Shown here: piece by piece, positions 1 through 9,909 of the stretch
Layout of the letters: each line of letters opens with the position of its first letter
How positions within the stretch are numbered: the first letter of the stretch is position 1
NCBI RefSeq assembly: GCF_037102585.1
Contig: NW_027043824.1
Location: 1-64,000 of the forward strand
Origin: Saccharomycopsis crataegensis
Lineage: Eukaryota > Ascomycota > Saccharomycetes > Ascoideales > Saccharomycopsidaceae
Reading direction: 5' to 3'
DNA length: 64,000 nt
The notes under the pieces: model-generated
Seen by the model: the letters and a program-made list of their open reading frames with translations, nothing else
What the model was told of the DNA's origin: nothing
Database searches by the model: none
Made by a program: the position numbers and the translations under genes

Positions 1-16
1 TCACCTAATTTCTCCG

Positions 17-610
17 CCACATTTTCATTTCCCTCTCCTATTTTTTAATCTTAATCATATTAACATTTCCCAAATATTTTATAAACATTCTTACTTTTTT
101 CTCAATTTGATTTTTTCATAAAATACCCTACCCTTAAATTCTCACTTATACTCACATATGACCTTGGAACATCACCTCAGTTTCCCACCACATTTTCCTT
201 TCCATCTTCTACTTAACAATCATATCTATATTAAAATTTTCGAAATATTTCATAAACAATCTTTCTTTTTCTCTCTCACTTTTTTTTTGGAAATACTTGA
301 CCCTTAAATTCATCTTCAATATAATACCCCGACCATCACTCGAAATTTGACATCCCCATTTTCCTCCACATTTTTATTTCCCTTTCCTCTTTTTTAATCT
401 TAATCATATCAAATTCTCCAAATATTTCAACTACAATCCTACTTTTTCCATAGGGACCTCTTTTTCAAAAATATTCTATCCCTCAATTTTTCATGACCCA
501 CGGCCACCGCACAACATGCTCTACCACATTTCTCCCGCAAATCTCCTTCTTATCCTCCAATATTTTTACAATCATCCCAAACTCTTCGAAATATGAAAAT
601 GATAATACTG
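17..610. repeat. Degenerate ~175-bp monomers inside the 1,471-bp unit
   Basis: A recurring block reads roughly: ccacatttt, a C/T-rich run, ttaatcttaatcat, an (a)aatattt motif, then a cttactttttc run, a cccttaaattc motif and a gacc/atcac motif. The ccacatt element starts near 17, 188, 364 and 523, and the acttttt element near 91, 267 and 438, giving a period of 172-176 bp. Two more monomers are recognisable near 1190-1471. Identity between neighbouring monomers looks like 60-70% by eye, far below the >99% between whole units, which is the arrangement of a higher-order satellite. Confidence 0.7.
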
Positions 611-881
611 CCTTCAATTTCTGACCTCATATACCTCCACAATTCACACATCCTAATCCATCCTAGCTTCAACAATAATCACATATCTTCTTTAATACTT
701 CTCCACTTTTTTATCCTTTATTTAAAAATCATCCTCTTCTAATCCTTCCACAATACTCACACAAATCTCAATCCTCGCCATACCATCGCTTTCTTCAATA
801 TCAGACGTAATACTGCTCGCCCAATACAAAGGGGTATCTCACCCTCGTTAGCTCTCAATGATTTCTGCTGAAGATGTAGAG

Positions 882-1147
882 AATTCCGCTGATTGTGGAA
901 CGGGGTCCCAAACCCCCTGAATATTTCCGCGGATTATGCCAAAACATTATGGCTGATTGTGCAACGCACATTTCAAGCGCCAATATCTCTACCACATTAT
1001 ATTATCTTTCAGATAAAATTATATATTTTTGCTCAGCATCCTCTCCAGATTTCAACAGCATCATTACTAGCCATTTCCACCCAGTATTCATCATTTAAAA
1101 ATTCCGGCTGATTGTGCTGCAATGTATGGCATTCCGGCGGATTGCGC
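882..1147 (+). repeat. Iterated 11-bp word GCKGATTRTGC, copy 1
   Basis: Near-identical words start at about 888, 929, 952, 1107 and 1137, each a variant of GC(T/G)GATT(G/A)(T/C)G(C/G), usually preceded by attcc or atttcc. Spacing is about 41, 23, 155 and 30 bp, so this is not a simple tandem repeat. The set recurs 1,471 bp later. This looks like repeated protein-binding sites; the factor is unknown. Confidence 0.65.
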
Positions 1148-2352
1148 GACTGTATCCCTAGGTAATCCTTCAAAAATTCCATAAACAATCTCACTTTTTT
1201 TTTCACTTTTTTTTTCACTCTCTTTTTCTCCAAAATAAATCTCCCTCATTTCTCCACAATACATCATTCCCCGACCTTCACACAAATTCAACATACCCTA
1301 TTTTTATCTCTCAATTATTTCTCAATATTCCATATCATGATCTTATCCACATAAAATGATCTCAATTATTTCATCTAAAATCTTACTTTTTCTCTCTATC
1401 TTTTTTTTTCATTAATATCTACACATCTATTTCTCATCCATACAATAATCCCGATCTTCCTCAAAAATTACTCACCTAATTTCTCCGCCACATTTTCATT
1501 TCCCTCTCCTATTTTTTAATCTTAATCATATTAACATTTCCCAAATATTTTATAAACATTCTTACTTTTTTCTCAATTTGATTTTTTCATAAAATACCCT
1601 ACCCTTAAATTCTCACTTATACTCACATATGACCTTGGAACATCACCTCAGTTTCCCACCACATTTTCCTTTCCATCTTCTACTTAACAATCATATCTAT
1701 ATTAAAATTTTGGAAATATTTCATAAACAATCTTTCTTTTTCTCTCTCACTTTTTTTTTGGAAATACTTGACCCTTAAATTCATCTTCAATATAATACCC
1801 CGACCATCACTCGAAATTTGAAATCCCCATTTTCCTCCACATTTTTATTTCCCTTTCCTCTTTTTTAATCTTAATCATATCAAATTCTCCAAATATTTCA
1901 ACTACAATCCTACTTTTTCCATAGGGACCTCTTTTTCAAAAATATTCTATCCCTCAATTTTTCATGACCCACGGCCACCGCACAACATGCTCTACCACAT
2001 TTCTCCCGCAAATCTCCTTCTTATCCTCCAATATTTTTACAATCATCCCAAACTCTTCGAAATATGAAAATGATAATACTGCCTTCAATTTCTGACCTCA
2101 TATACCTCCACAATTCACACATCCTAATCCATCCTAGCTTCAACAATAATCACATATCTTCTTTAATACTTCTCCACTTTTTTATCCTTTATTTAAAAAT
2201 CATCCTCTTCTAATCCTTCCACAATACTCACACAAATCTCAATCCTCGCCATACCATCGCTTTCTTCAATATCAGACGTAATACTGCTCGCCCAATACAA
2301 AGGGGTATCTCACCCTCGTTAGCTCTCAATGATTTCTGCTGAAGATGTAGAG

Positions 2353-2618
2353 AATTCCGCTGATTGTGGAACGGGGTCCCAAACCCCCTGCATATTTCCG
2401 CGGATTATGCCAAAACATTATGGCTGATTGTGCAACGCACATTTCAAGCGCCAATATCTCTACCACATTATATTATCTTTCAGATAAAATTATATATTTT
2501 TGCTCAGCATGCTCTCCAGATTTCAACAGCATCATTACTAGCCATTTCCACCGAGTATTCATCATTTAAAAATTCCGGCTGATTATGCTGCAATGTATGG
2601 CATTCCGGCGGATTGCGC
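2353..2618 (+). repeat. Iterated 11-bp word GCKGATTRTGC, copy 2
   Basis: This is the same five-word cluster as at 882-1147, shifted by 1,471 bp, with one word changed by a single G-to-A (gctgattatgc near 2578). Confidence 0.65.
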
Positions 2619-2635
2619 GACTGTATCCCTAGGTA

Positions 2636-2781
2636 ATTATATATTTTTGCTCAGCATCCTCTCCAGATTCCAACATCATCTTTACTAGCCATTTCCACCA
2701 AATATTCTTCATTTAAAAATGTCTCCTGGTTGTGCTGCAATGTATAGCATTTCTCCAGATTGCGCGTCTGTATCCCTAGGT
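2636..2781. repeat. Diverged partial third copy of the repeat's end
   Basis: About 146 bp matching the end of the unit (about 1015-1162), from atatttttgctcagcatcc to tatccctaggt, with roughly 10-15% differences. It is joined directly to the broken end of copy 2, so a 148-bp segment is duplicated in tandem. The two iterated words here are decayed. The segment ends inside the stop codon of the neighbouring minus-strand gene. Confidence 0.8.
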
Positions 2782-3426
2782 GTAGAATTTTTCAAATCCC
2801 AAACCAAAGGACGAATCGGTGATGATAGAAGAGTTTAGTTGAGTTTGTTTGTAGCCAAACATGAATAATTCAGATGCTTCTTCCTTGAGGTCGTAATTTT
2901 GAATCTTGATTAACAATTGTTTATCATTTTGAGACACAATGGGATCGCCTAAGTACAGTTTTAAAACTGTATTGGACTTAACAAACTGGATATCCTTGGA
3001 GGATCCCATGATATCGTAAGCCATGCTAGAGTCACTTTTCTTGCGATGAATCAAGTAATAGTTCTTATTGCCAGCTAATCTGATAATGGTGGCTTGGTAC
3101 TTGGAGGAGCCGCTAAATTTACGGCTCTTGGTTTGGTAACGCCCATCACTACTTTTTTTTATGAATACTTCTGTCATTGTGACATGTGGCATGAGCTCAG
3201 AAAGATCGTAGAAGCAGACATTTGTGGTGCTGAAAGTAGAGTGGAGATCTTTAAGATCGCATGCTGAAAGATTCTTCTTCAGAGCTTGGCCAAGCTTGGT
3301 AATGACTTCGGAGCTTGTGGATATTATTCGCTTTTCTTTTTTGTCTATAATGAATCCGTCTAGAACAGATATTCTGTCCGAAACATCAATCATTTTTAGA
3401 TTATGTTTACTGTATGTTATGGTCAA
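2776..3426 (-). CDS. Unrecognised 216-aa protein next to the repeat array
   Basis: An open frame of 216 codons with normal composition (Lys/Ser-rich, no signal peptide, no membrane segment, no low-complexity tract). It starts with ATG at 3426; a second ATG 11 codons in (MIDVSDR) is an alternative start. I do not recognise a family. The middle (residues about 75-170) alternates short hydrophobic strands with charged turns, suggesting a compact beta-rich domain. Its TAG stop at 2776-2778 lies in the repeat-terminal word tatccctaggt, so the array may have replaced the gene's original 3' end. Isolation from the core genes suggests a fast-evolving subtelomeric gene. Coding status is likely from length alone; function is unknown. 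Confidence 0.6.
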   Translation of the reverse strand: MTITYSKHNLKMIDVSDRISVLDGFIIDKKEKRIISTSSEVITKLGQALKKNLSACDLKDLHSTFSTTNVCFYDLSELMPHVTMTEVFIKKSSDGRYQTKSRKFSGSSKYQATIIRLAGNKNYYLIHRKKSDSSMAYDIMGSSKDIQFVKSNTVLKLYLGDPIVSQNDKQLLIKIQNYDLKEEASELFMFGYKQTQLNSSIITDSSFGLGFEKFYT

Positions 3427-4217
3427 AGGTCACTCTTTTTTTTCTTTTTTCTCTTTTTTTTTGTTTGCAATGAAATAGAACTTCCCTGCATGCGGGACCA
3501 CCCAAAAATTGTTCACCATAATTTCTTGTAAATAATACATTTCTCTTCGATCAAACTGACATTCGATAACACCATATTTTTCATAAAAGTTTTAGTTTCT
3601 CTTTTAATTCCATTTTTATCAACGTATGCGACCATCAATGTTCAATTTTCACCATATCCAATATTTAAACTTCTCCATTTTCTTCGCCCAACTCAACCTC
3701 AATTTTCAATTTTATATTTTTTCATAGGTTACTACTAGTAGTAACCGACTATATGAAATAAATGAACATATACCTCCTCGACAATACTCTGTACCGCACT
3801 TTTGGGATATCCTGATACAAGGTGCTGCACCTCCTCAACTCTTAGAAAAAATTCAGCCAACTTTGCGAACAATTTCGGCGAAATATTCAAAGCAAATTTC
3901 AAACGATGATATCTCCAGCAATATATTAATATATTTTTAAATGAAATAATATGAATTGAGCAGACATTTTTCTTTCTTTGTTTCTATCCATACTATTTAC
4001 AGGCATTTCTACAAAATATCCGTGATTTGGTCAATTCGACAATGCATGGTCCGTCGACAAGCTGTGCGCTATACTGAGTAGATAAAGTTCATAGGATCAA
4101 GGACTCTATTACATGCTATTGTTAGGGCTAGCAGATAGTATATAATTGAGTTAAATTATTAAAAGGGGCATATAGAATCAATTAATAAAAATGAGAAAAA
4201 ATTAGAAAGGTTCAAAT
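3427..4217. other. Intergenic; holds a decayed relic of the repeat unit
   Basis: No gene is visible. The first part is the promoter side of the 216-aa gene, with T-rich runs near 3430-3465. About 3851-4060 aligns loosely with the last third of the 1,471-bp unit: tttcaaacg followed by atatctccagc matches tttcaagcg followed by atatctctacc, then a cagcatt-like stretch and catttctac. This suggests the repeat once extended further inward. Confidence 0.45.
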
Positions 4218-5009
4218 TTAGAGAAGACCACCAGTTGGAACAAGTTCTCCGATAAGACCAGTACCTTGCCCGACGATGGAAGTGCCAACACCGGCAGCAG
4301 AGGTAACAACACCGGCAGCAGAGGTAACAACACCAGCAGCAGAAGTAACAACACCAGCGGCAGAGGTAACAACACCAGCGGCAGATGTAACAACACCAGC
4401 AACAGTAGTGACATCACCAACAGCAACAGTGACTTCATTACCAACACCAGCAAGAGCACCACCAAGGTTACCATCAAGAACATCACTAACTTCATCACCA
4501 ATAAAAGAAGTACCTTGTCCAAGGATAGAAGTACCGACACCGGCAACAGATGTAACAACACCAGCAGCAGAGGTGACGACACCAGCAGCGGAAGTCACAA
4601 CACCAGCGGCAGAGGTAACAACACCAGCGGCAGAGGTGGCGATACCAACAACGGTAGTGACATCACCAATAATTTCAGTAAGAGCTCCGTCAACACCAAT
4701 GTCTCCTTCAACACCACCAATAATAGTAGTGGCTCCCTCAACACCACCAATAATAGTAGTGGCTCCTTCAGAACCACCAACAATAGTAGTGAGCTCAGTG
4801 AAGCTGCCGATGATAGAGGTAGCTTCACTGTAGACAGTGCCAACAATAGAAGTAGCTTCACCAATGATAGAGGTAGCATCAAGACCGCTAACACTAGCAC
4901 CTAAACCAGCACCGACCTCAATACTAGCATCAGTTTTATTCAAAGGAAAAGCATCAGATGCCAAAAGGAAAGCGGAAGCTAAAGAGACTTTAAAAATGTT
5001 GGAGTACAT
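4218..5009 (-). CDS. Secreted heptad-repeat protein (SAAGVVT repeats)
   Basis: A 263-residue protein with an N-terminal signal peptide (residues about 1-20, ending near SDAF) and no GPI tail or later membrane segment, so it is probably exported. The mature part is almost wholly repeats of Gly, Val, Ile, Thr, Ser and Ala. ATSIIG-type and GATTIIGGVE-type units fill residues 45-100. Two copies of a larger module follow (about 115-170 and 198-254), each starting GDVTTV, running through four or five SAAGVVT heptads and closing AGVGTSI.GQGT..IG. Each heptad is one 21-bp DNA repeat. The pattern suggests a stacked beta (solenoid-like or aggregating) surface protein. No family is recognised; a structural or adhesive role is inference only. 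Confidence 0.75.
   Translation of the reverse strand: MYSNIFKVSLASAFLLASDAFPLNKTDASIEVGAGLGASVSGLDATSIIGEATSIVGTVYSEATSIIGSFTELTTIVGGSEGATTIIGGVEGATTIIGGVEGDIGVDGALTEIIGDVTTVVGIATSAAGVVTSAAGVVTSAAGVVTSAAGVVTSVAGVGTSILGQGTSFIGDEVSDVLDGNLGGALAGVGNEVTVAVGDVTTVAGVVTSAAGVVTSAAGVVTSAAGVVTSAAGVVTSAAGVGTSIVGQGTGLIGELVPTGGLL
4280..4665. repeat. 21-bp tandem repeats in two blocks
   Basis: Units of the form accagcagcagaggtaacaac recur near 4285-4400 and again near 4555-4640, separated by about 150 bp of non-repeated coding sequence. They encode the heptads of the secreted protein on the minus strand. Because the 21-bp unit has no stop in any frame, several long antisense and offset frames are open here by chance. 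Confidence 0.85.
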
Positions 5010-7577
5010 GATTGATTAGAAGAAAAAACGAGTGGATAAGTTTATAAGTGAGTGACAGTTGTTGAATGATGATAATTATGTTAAAAACCAAAAAGAAGAA
5101 TATACTCAGCGATTCATTGCCTTTAAATCCTTTTTTTTTTCTTAACCCAACTGGAAGCACATTTCCAAAATCAGCTATTAGTTGTCTTTTTTGTCGAGCG
5201 ATGTTTCCTAGTAAGGATAATAATCCAAGCTTTACCAATAAAGGTATAGAAAAACAAAAAGTGTAAAAAACAACAACAAAAAAATAAACAAAGAGAAACC
5301 CTGTGAATGGTTTTGAGTTGAGGTTGATTGTACTAAGTTCCAAGGATTGTTGTACCTGAGTGCATGATATGCAAGGCACAAGTATAATTTCATGCATTTG
5401 TATATAACAAAAATAACTCCACACGGAAAATATATGCGTAAATCTTGTGGGATGTGAAAAGTGCTGACCACATGTATATTCATAAAACAATGATATCAAC
5501 ACCTAACAGATGCGATGTTGTTCAAAGAAACAAGAAATGAAAAACATTTACTTTTAACCTTGGACAGTTTCTTGAGACAACTATAGAGCCCAAGGCAAGT
5601 GATGATCATAGCGCTACAGAGTACATGTACTTCAGCAAGATATAATCTAAAATTCATTTCGATTAAGTAGTGTTTATATTTTATTCAAGTAGCAGTATAG
5701 CAAATTTCAACAGTTTTTGGTATTAAACTAAGGTGGTAATGACTCTTTAGTGTCTAGCAGCTTGAGCTTTTGAGCGCATCACCAATCAAATCTTTTCGCT
5801 TTAATTTTGTCAAAGTACAGCTGTTTTGATAACAAAGAACATTGTGAAGCAGCTGCAATTAAGAATTATGAAGCGAATAATTATACACACTTATTACATT
5901 GTACTACAAACACCGTACATGGTGATTGTTCAAACGCATCCTGGTTTGATGCAATCCTAGCTGCGAGCCAGAAAAATCAGCAATCCAATAAAACCAGAGG
6001 GAAAATATCCTCGTCTATGATGATAACAATAACAATAAAATCAAAATATAATGTACCATGGAAAAATATTATTCTAGAAGTTTGAGTTTACTCAACTTTC
6101 ACACTTGCGAAGTAATTTAGAAATCGATTGCCAAGGTAAGAGAAAAAATATCTGATCTTTGCCAAACTTTCTTTTAGTACAACAATTATATAGAATAGGG
6201 ACGAAAGTCCTGCGTTTCTGGCAAATCTTCATTCGTGTCGCTGCCCTCAGCACACCCAGGTCCTGAGAGCCATTCGACCATAACAGAGAAGATGATAAAG
6301 ATTAACAGCCTGAAGAATATGTAACAAGTTTCTCAAGGGATTGATTCATTACTAACATCTCTTCAATCGCATTTTTACTGTCTGGCAAATGCATTAAAGT
6401 CTTCAAAATCACACACACTTACTTTCTCACGAGCACAGCAATTTGACCAATTAACGAAATTCTGCAATTGGGTTTACTCGTGAATTTTATACTCTAAAAT
6501 ACTCAAGCAGTATGTCAACGTTTATTGGATAATAAAATACTTTTAGGTTGAGCACTGCCCAATATTATGGAATGTGTTGTCATAAATATATACATAAAAA
6601 TATTCTGCTATTGTTGTGTACTACTCAGAAAAATTAATAAGAGTATAATCCCTGGATTTGTGTAATGTGTGTCGTATTCATCAACATTTTTATTCGCGGC
6701 CATAAAATAAAAACTCCAGCAAAAGAATAGTTGAGATGGCTAATATATAATCTCAATAGATATATCATCTTTTTGGACCAATTTTTCCTGATAGTCATGT
6801 ACGCTAGTTATTAAGAATCCTTCTGCTGGAACTTATTTCAAAAGAAAAATGCCTTGTTGGTGATTACTTTTTCTGGGTTATTGCAGTCTTGTCTAAGCTC
6901 CATCTCTTCAACTGTTGCAAACAATATGCCATAAACACCCTTTTTTTGGCCTCAGGACACGGGCACAATATATGAATATTTTCTTGTTGGTATTGCTAGT
7001 TTTAATTTTTGCAGGCAAACACACCATACAAGATGTCACTTAATGTAGACAATAAAAAGAGCAGGACAAATAATAAACTTCAAATTTTTTAATAGCTCTC
7101 ATAATAACATGCTACAGGAATAATATAAGTGGATTTTTTACTAAGATAAAGCGTCATCACCATAGTGTACCGTTGGTCCAGTATGGAACAAAAAAAAAGG
7201 GATTTTACTTCAAGTGCTCTTCTAATGCTGACAGAAAAAAATAATACTTGATAGGACACGTACCAGCTGCTAATGAGTAGGCGCTATCACTATAAAGATC
7301 AAGGTGAGTTGTTGGGATGTATTCCAACACGATTAAACCTACACTAGCTCAGTAACCAACAAAATAATAATAATACAAGATTCCTGCAGAAATTTCAATG
7401 ATAATAGCAAACAACAAATTTCTCATTCTTTTTGAAATTTTCCAAAAAATGTTTTATGATAATTTAAGTTTCTTTAATTTTATATGCATTGAGTATCATT
7501 CTTAATAATATTGAAATCATATTGCGGTGTCAGGAATGAAAATATGGGTGTTTTGAAGATATTTTTGAAATAAACCC
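5010..7577. other. Gene-poor 2.5-kb stretch
   Basis: No convincing intact gene. A TATA-like tttataagt near 5040 may serve the heptad gene. A 104-codon frame with several cysteines lies at about 5771-6085 (listed separately). Elsewhere the sequence is AT-rich with frequent stops in all frames. A 20-bp inverted repeat (TGTTGG/CCAACA arms) lies at 7310-7329. No tRNA, LTR or satellite was recognised. Confidence 0.6.
5774..6085 (+). pseudogene. Possible gene remnant, cysteine-containing frame
   Basis: A frame of about 104 codons, bounded by stops and lacking an ATG near its beginning, with a balanced, protein-like first 70 residues that include CFDNKEHC, LLHC and GDCSNASWF. After that it decays into low-complexity Ile/Lys/Ser. 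The cysteine spacing and one NAS sequon would suit a secreted domain, but no signal peptide is visible in any frame upstream. It may be the remains of an exported protein or simply a chance frame. I do not recognise it. Confidence 0.25.
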
Positions 7578-9137
7578 GTGATTTAAGAAGTCAGATTTCA
7601 TCAGCACAGACACCATAGAAATAATAAAAATCTATTGCAATGATCTTCCAAAAATCAGTAAACACCAATCAGCAATAAACAATATATTTCTTTCTAAAAT
7701 AGAGGAGGAACGCTTCAATGGTCCCTCATCAAAAAATAAGAAATGTGTTCAGCTGTTTTTGGATGGGTGTACTGGAGTCAATCAGATAGAAAATTATCGT
7801 GGCTTTGATTTATGTTATCCTGCTTCCACCACAGTTTTAAAGTTTTATAATTTTTTAGTGATTACCATGATTTAGTGCGGAATGCCACTTATCTCGAAAG
7901 AAAGCTAGGTCAACTTAATCTACCATATTGTATCAGAAAATTGTGCAACGATTCTGACAGCAAGTTCAATAGAATAGGAGAGTTTCTAAAATTCACTAAT
8001 GCTAAAAATATCTCTGTGTCATTTTCACCAGATTTCAAGAATTTTTTTTGCTTTGAAACATTCAAAAAATTGAAAATTTACAGGATTTTGGAAATTTATT
8101 ATTAATAGACCTTCATCTGAATCACATTTCTAAATCAGAGAACTTGAATGTAATTATATTTTTAAAAACATTATCATTACGTTGTAATGAAATAAAAAAT
8201 ACCAAAGGTTTGAATTTTTTCTATCTTAAATATTTAGAATTCAATGAAAACATGATTGAGGTGATTGAAAGCCTAGAATAATTGAGAAGTATTGAAGAGC
8301 TTAGAATATCTGAGAAACATATGAGCTCATTTACAGACTCGTATGCGGCTGCTATTTCTCTTACCATTCTAAACTGTGGCTACTCTACCCACACTGAAAC
8401 TAAAATTGATTTTTCAAGGTTTTGCAACTTAAAAGATATTGTTGTTCATTCTGATAGCTATGAATTTGGGAGCTTTACAATACCACCTAATTTGCGAAGA
8501 TTGGACGTGAGTCAATATCTCAATCTAATAAAGTTGGAATTACCAGGTCGCTTCCTTCCGAATATGAAGGAACAAGTCCTTTATGGTAACAAAGTTGGTA
8601 GCGTGGCTCATATAGGTAATATCATATTTTTAAAGGTACTTTCATTATCTAGAAATAGGGTGTACGATATCAAATCCCTTGGTAAGTGCACCAAGCTTCA
8701 GAAGCTTGATTTGTCAGCGAAGAAAATGAAATCGATTGAAGGAGTTAAAAATTCAAGAGATTTGCAAATGCTTGACCTTTGTGACAATAAATTAATTATC
8801 TAACTTGAATATGCTGATTTTGGATTGGCCGCTGATAACAAATTTGAACCTTTCTGGGAATCCTATCACTTATCTTCCAATTTTTTTGACCTCAAGGCTA
8901 TTGTGATTAAATTTAGAGAATACTTCAATAACTGTGAACTCCCTTATTAGGTTTAAAAACGCACAAAGTCTAAAATTGTACTCGTGTGAAATGAGCATAG
9001 ATGTAATTCACCAAGAATGGACGCGTCTGCGGACCTTGGATCTTGAGAATGCATACAAGCTTTGCCACGTAATAGCCACCAGAGAACCGAATTATCAAGA
9101 GAAGATTCTTGAGACACTATTCTCTTTGCAACAATAA
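7578..9137 (+). pseudogene. Broken leucine-rich-repeat gene
   Basis: Reading successive frames gives one continuous leucine-rich-repeat protein of roughly 500 residues. The head (about 7578-7870) contains DLPKISKHQS, an F-box-like start, then LFLDGC. Repeats such as LKTLSLRCNEI, LKVLSLSRNRV, LQKLDLSAKKM, LQMLDLCDNKL and LNLSGNPI follow, ending near 9137. The frame changes near 7873, 8095 and 8805, and stops fall at 8279-8281 and about 8904-8906, so it cannot make the full product. This resembles the LRR (IFA-type) families that Candida species carry in variable, often broken copies; that assignment is from memory. The low decay suggests fairly recent loss. Confidence 0.75.
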
Positions 9138-9909
9138 TAATTTCTGTGAATACCCACACCCATATTCTTCGAAGAAACCAACGGGGAGCTAGGGTGTCCA
9201 AAAAAAATAATTCTACATAGAAAAAAATAATAATAGAGAAACATGGAAAGTTGCAAAGTATGTATGCTTGTCAAATTATTTGGAAAATACAGGAAAATAC
9301 TATAGCAGACTCTTTGGTTAGAATTCTAATGACTTCTGGAAGTAAATAGCCTTATAAATTACTGCTAAAGAATACCTTGCACTGGTGGCAATAAAGAAGA
9401 TTGTTGATCTACTCCCCCTCTCATCTCTCAAGAAGACATTTGGTGGGAAATGAAGACTCGTTTCACTGTATATCAAACATAATAATCACTGTGATTTGAA
9501 TCTCTTTGGCAGATTATCGTGTAATGCCCAACATGTTTTGAAATACACAACCAACACAACCAACACAGCCGACTAAATGGACGTGCCTTTAATATATTAT
9601 CATCACCCGGCCTTAATCTCAGAGTGGAATTTCCAACACAAATCACGAAACAACTATTTCACAATTCTATGATTATAATATGATTTCGATTTGATTAGCG
9701 ATCATTATCACATCTTTTTTTCTTTTTTCAACTACTCCACTCGTCAGGAAATATACAATATACTAGGATCGAGACTAGAAATCTTCAAACTTGTTAGTTC
9801 TTTTTTTATTTCGCATTTGTTTCTTAGGTAAACTGTTTCTCCCATCACCACCTTAAAGTCAATTTGATCCAGTCATTGCATTCTTGATCCATTTCAACCT
9901 TTTTTGGCT
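9138..9909. promoter_or_regulatory. Promoter region of the PUF gene
   Basis: No gene is seen in 770 bp. A short tandem caaccaacacaaccaacac lies near 9550-9568, and pyrimidine-rich runs (tctttttttcttttttc) precede the start codon, as is usual for yeast promoters. This interval marks the change from the variable left end to the conserved gene order. Confidence 0.5.

Larger units (their letters stand above)
1..2639. repeat. Tandem 1,471-bp higher-order repeat (subtelomere-like)
   Basis: Base 1 onward reappears from 1472 onward, so the unit is 1,471 bp. The second copy follows the first for about 1,168 bp and stops matching just after the word tatccctaggtaat near 2637. I saw only about six substitutions across that length, so the copies are more than 99% identical and recently duplicated or homogenised. 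The window starts inside the array, so its true left end and copy number are unknown. The first two thirds of each unit are strikingly poor in G on this strand and consist of degenerate sub-repeats; the last third carries an iterated 11-bp word. Only short ORFs (about 70 codons) occur, and I do not regard them as genes. Location beside a broken gene and orphan genes suggests a subtelomere, but no telomere repeat is present. Confidence 0.93.

Noticed and set aside
893-1111. 72-codon ORF repeated in both satellite units (also 2364-2582)
   Set aside because: It is kept only because the units are nearly identical; changes between copies alter amino acids freely and composition is not protein-like.
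4266-4904. Long + strand frames rich in NTSGRG and TPAAEV opposite the heptad gene
   Set aside because: The 21-bp repeat has no stop in any frame, so extra open frames are expected. Only the minus-strand frame has a signal peptide and a sensible start.
6133-6360. Possible intron signals (a gtaag and a tactaac box) in the gene-poor left arm
   Set aside because: No coding sequence on either side joins into a protein, and tactaac occurs by chance in AT-rich DNA.
7310-7329. TGTTGG...CCAACA ends, as in yeast LTRs
   Set aside because: The whole element would be 20 bp, with no primer site, target duplication or internal region; it is just a short palindrome.
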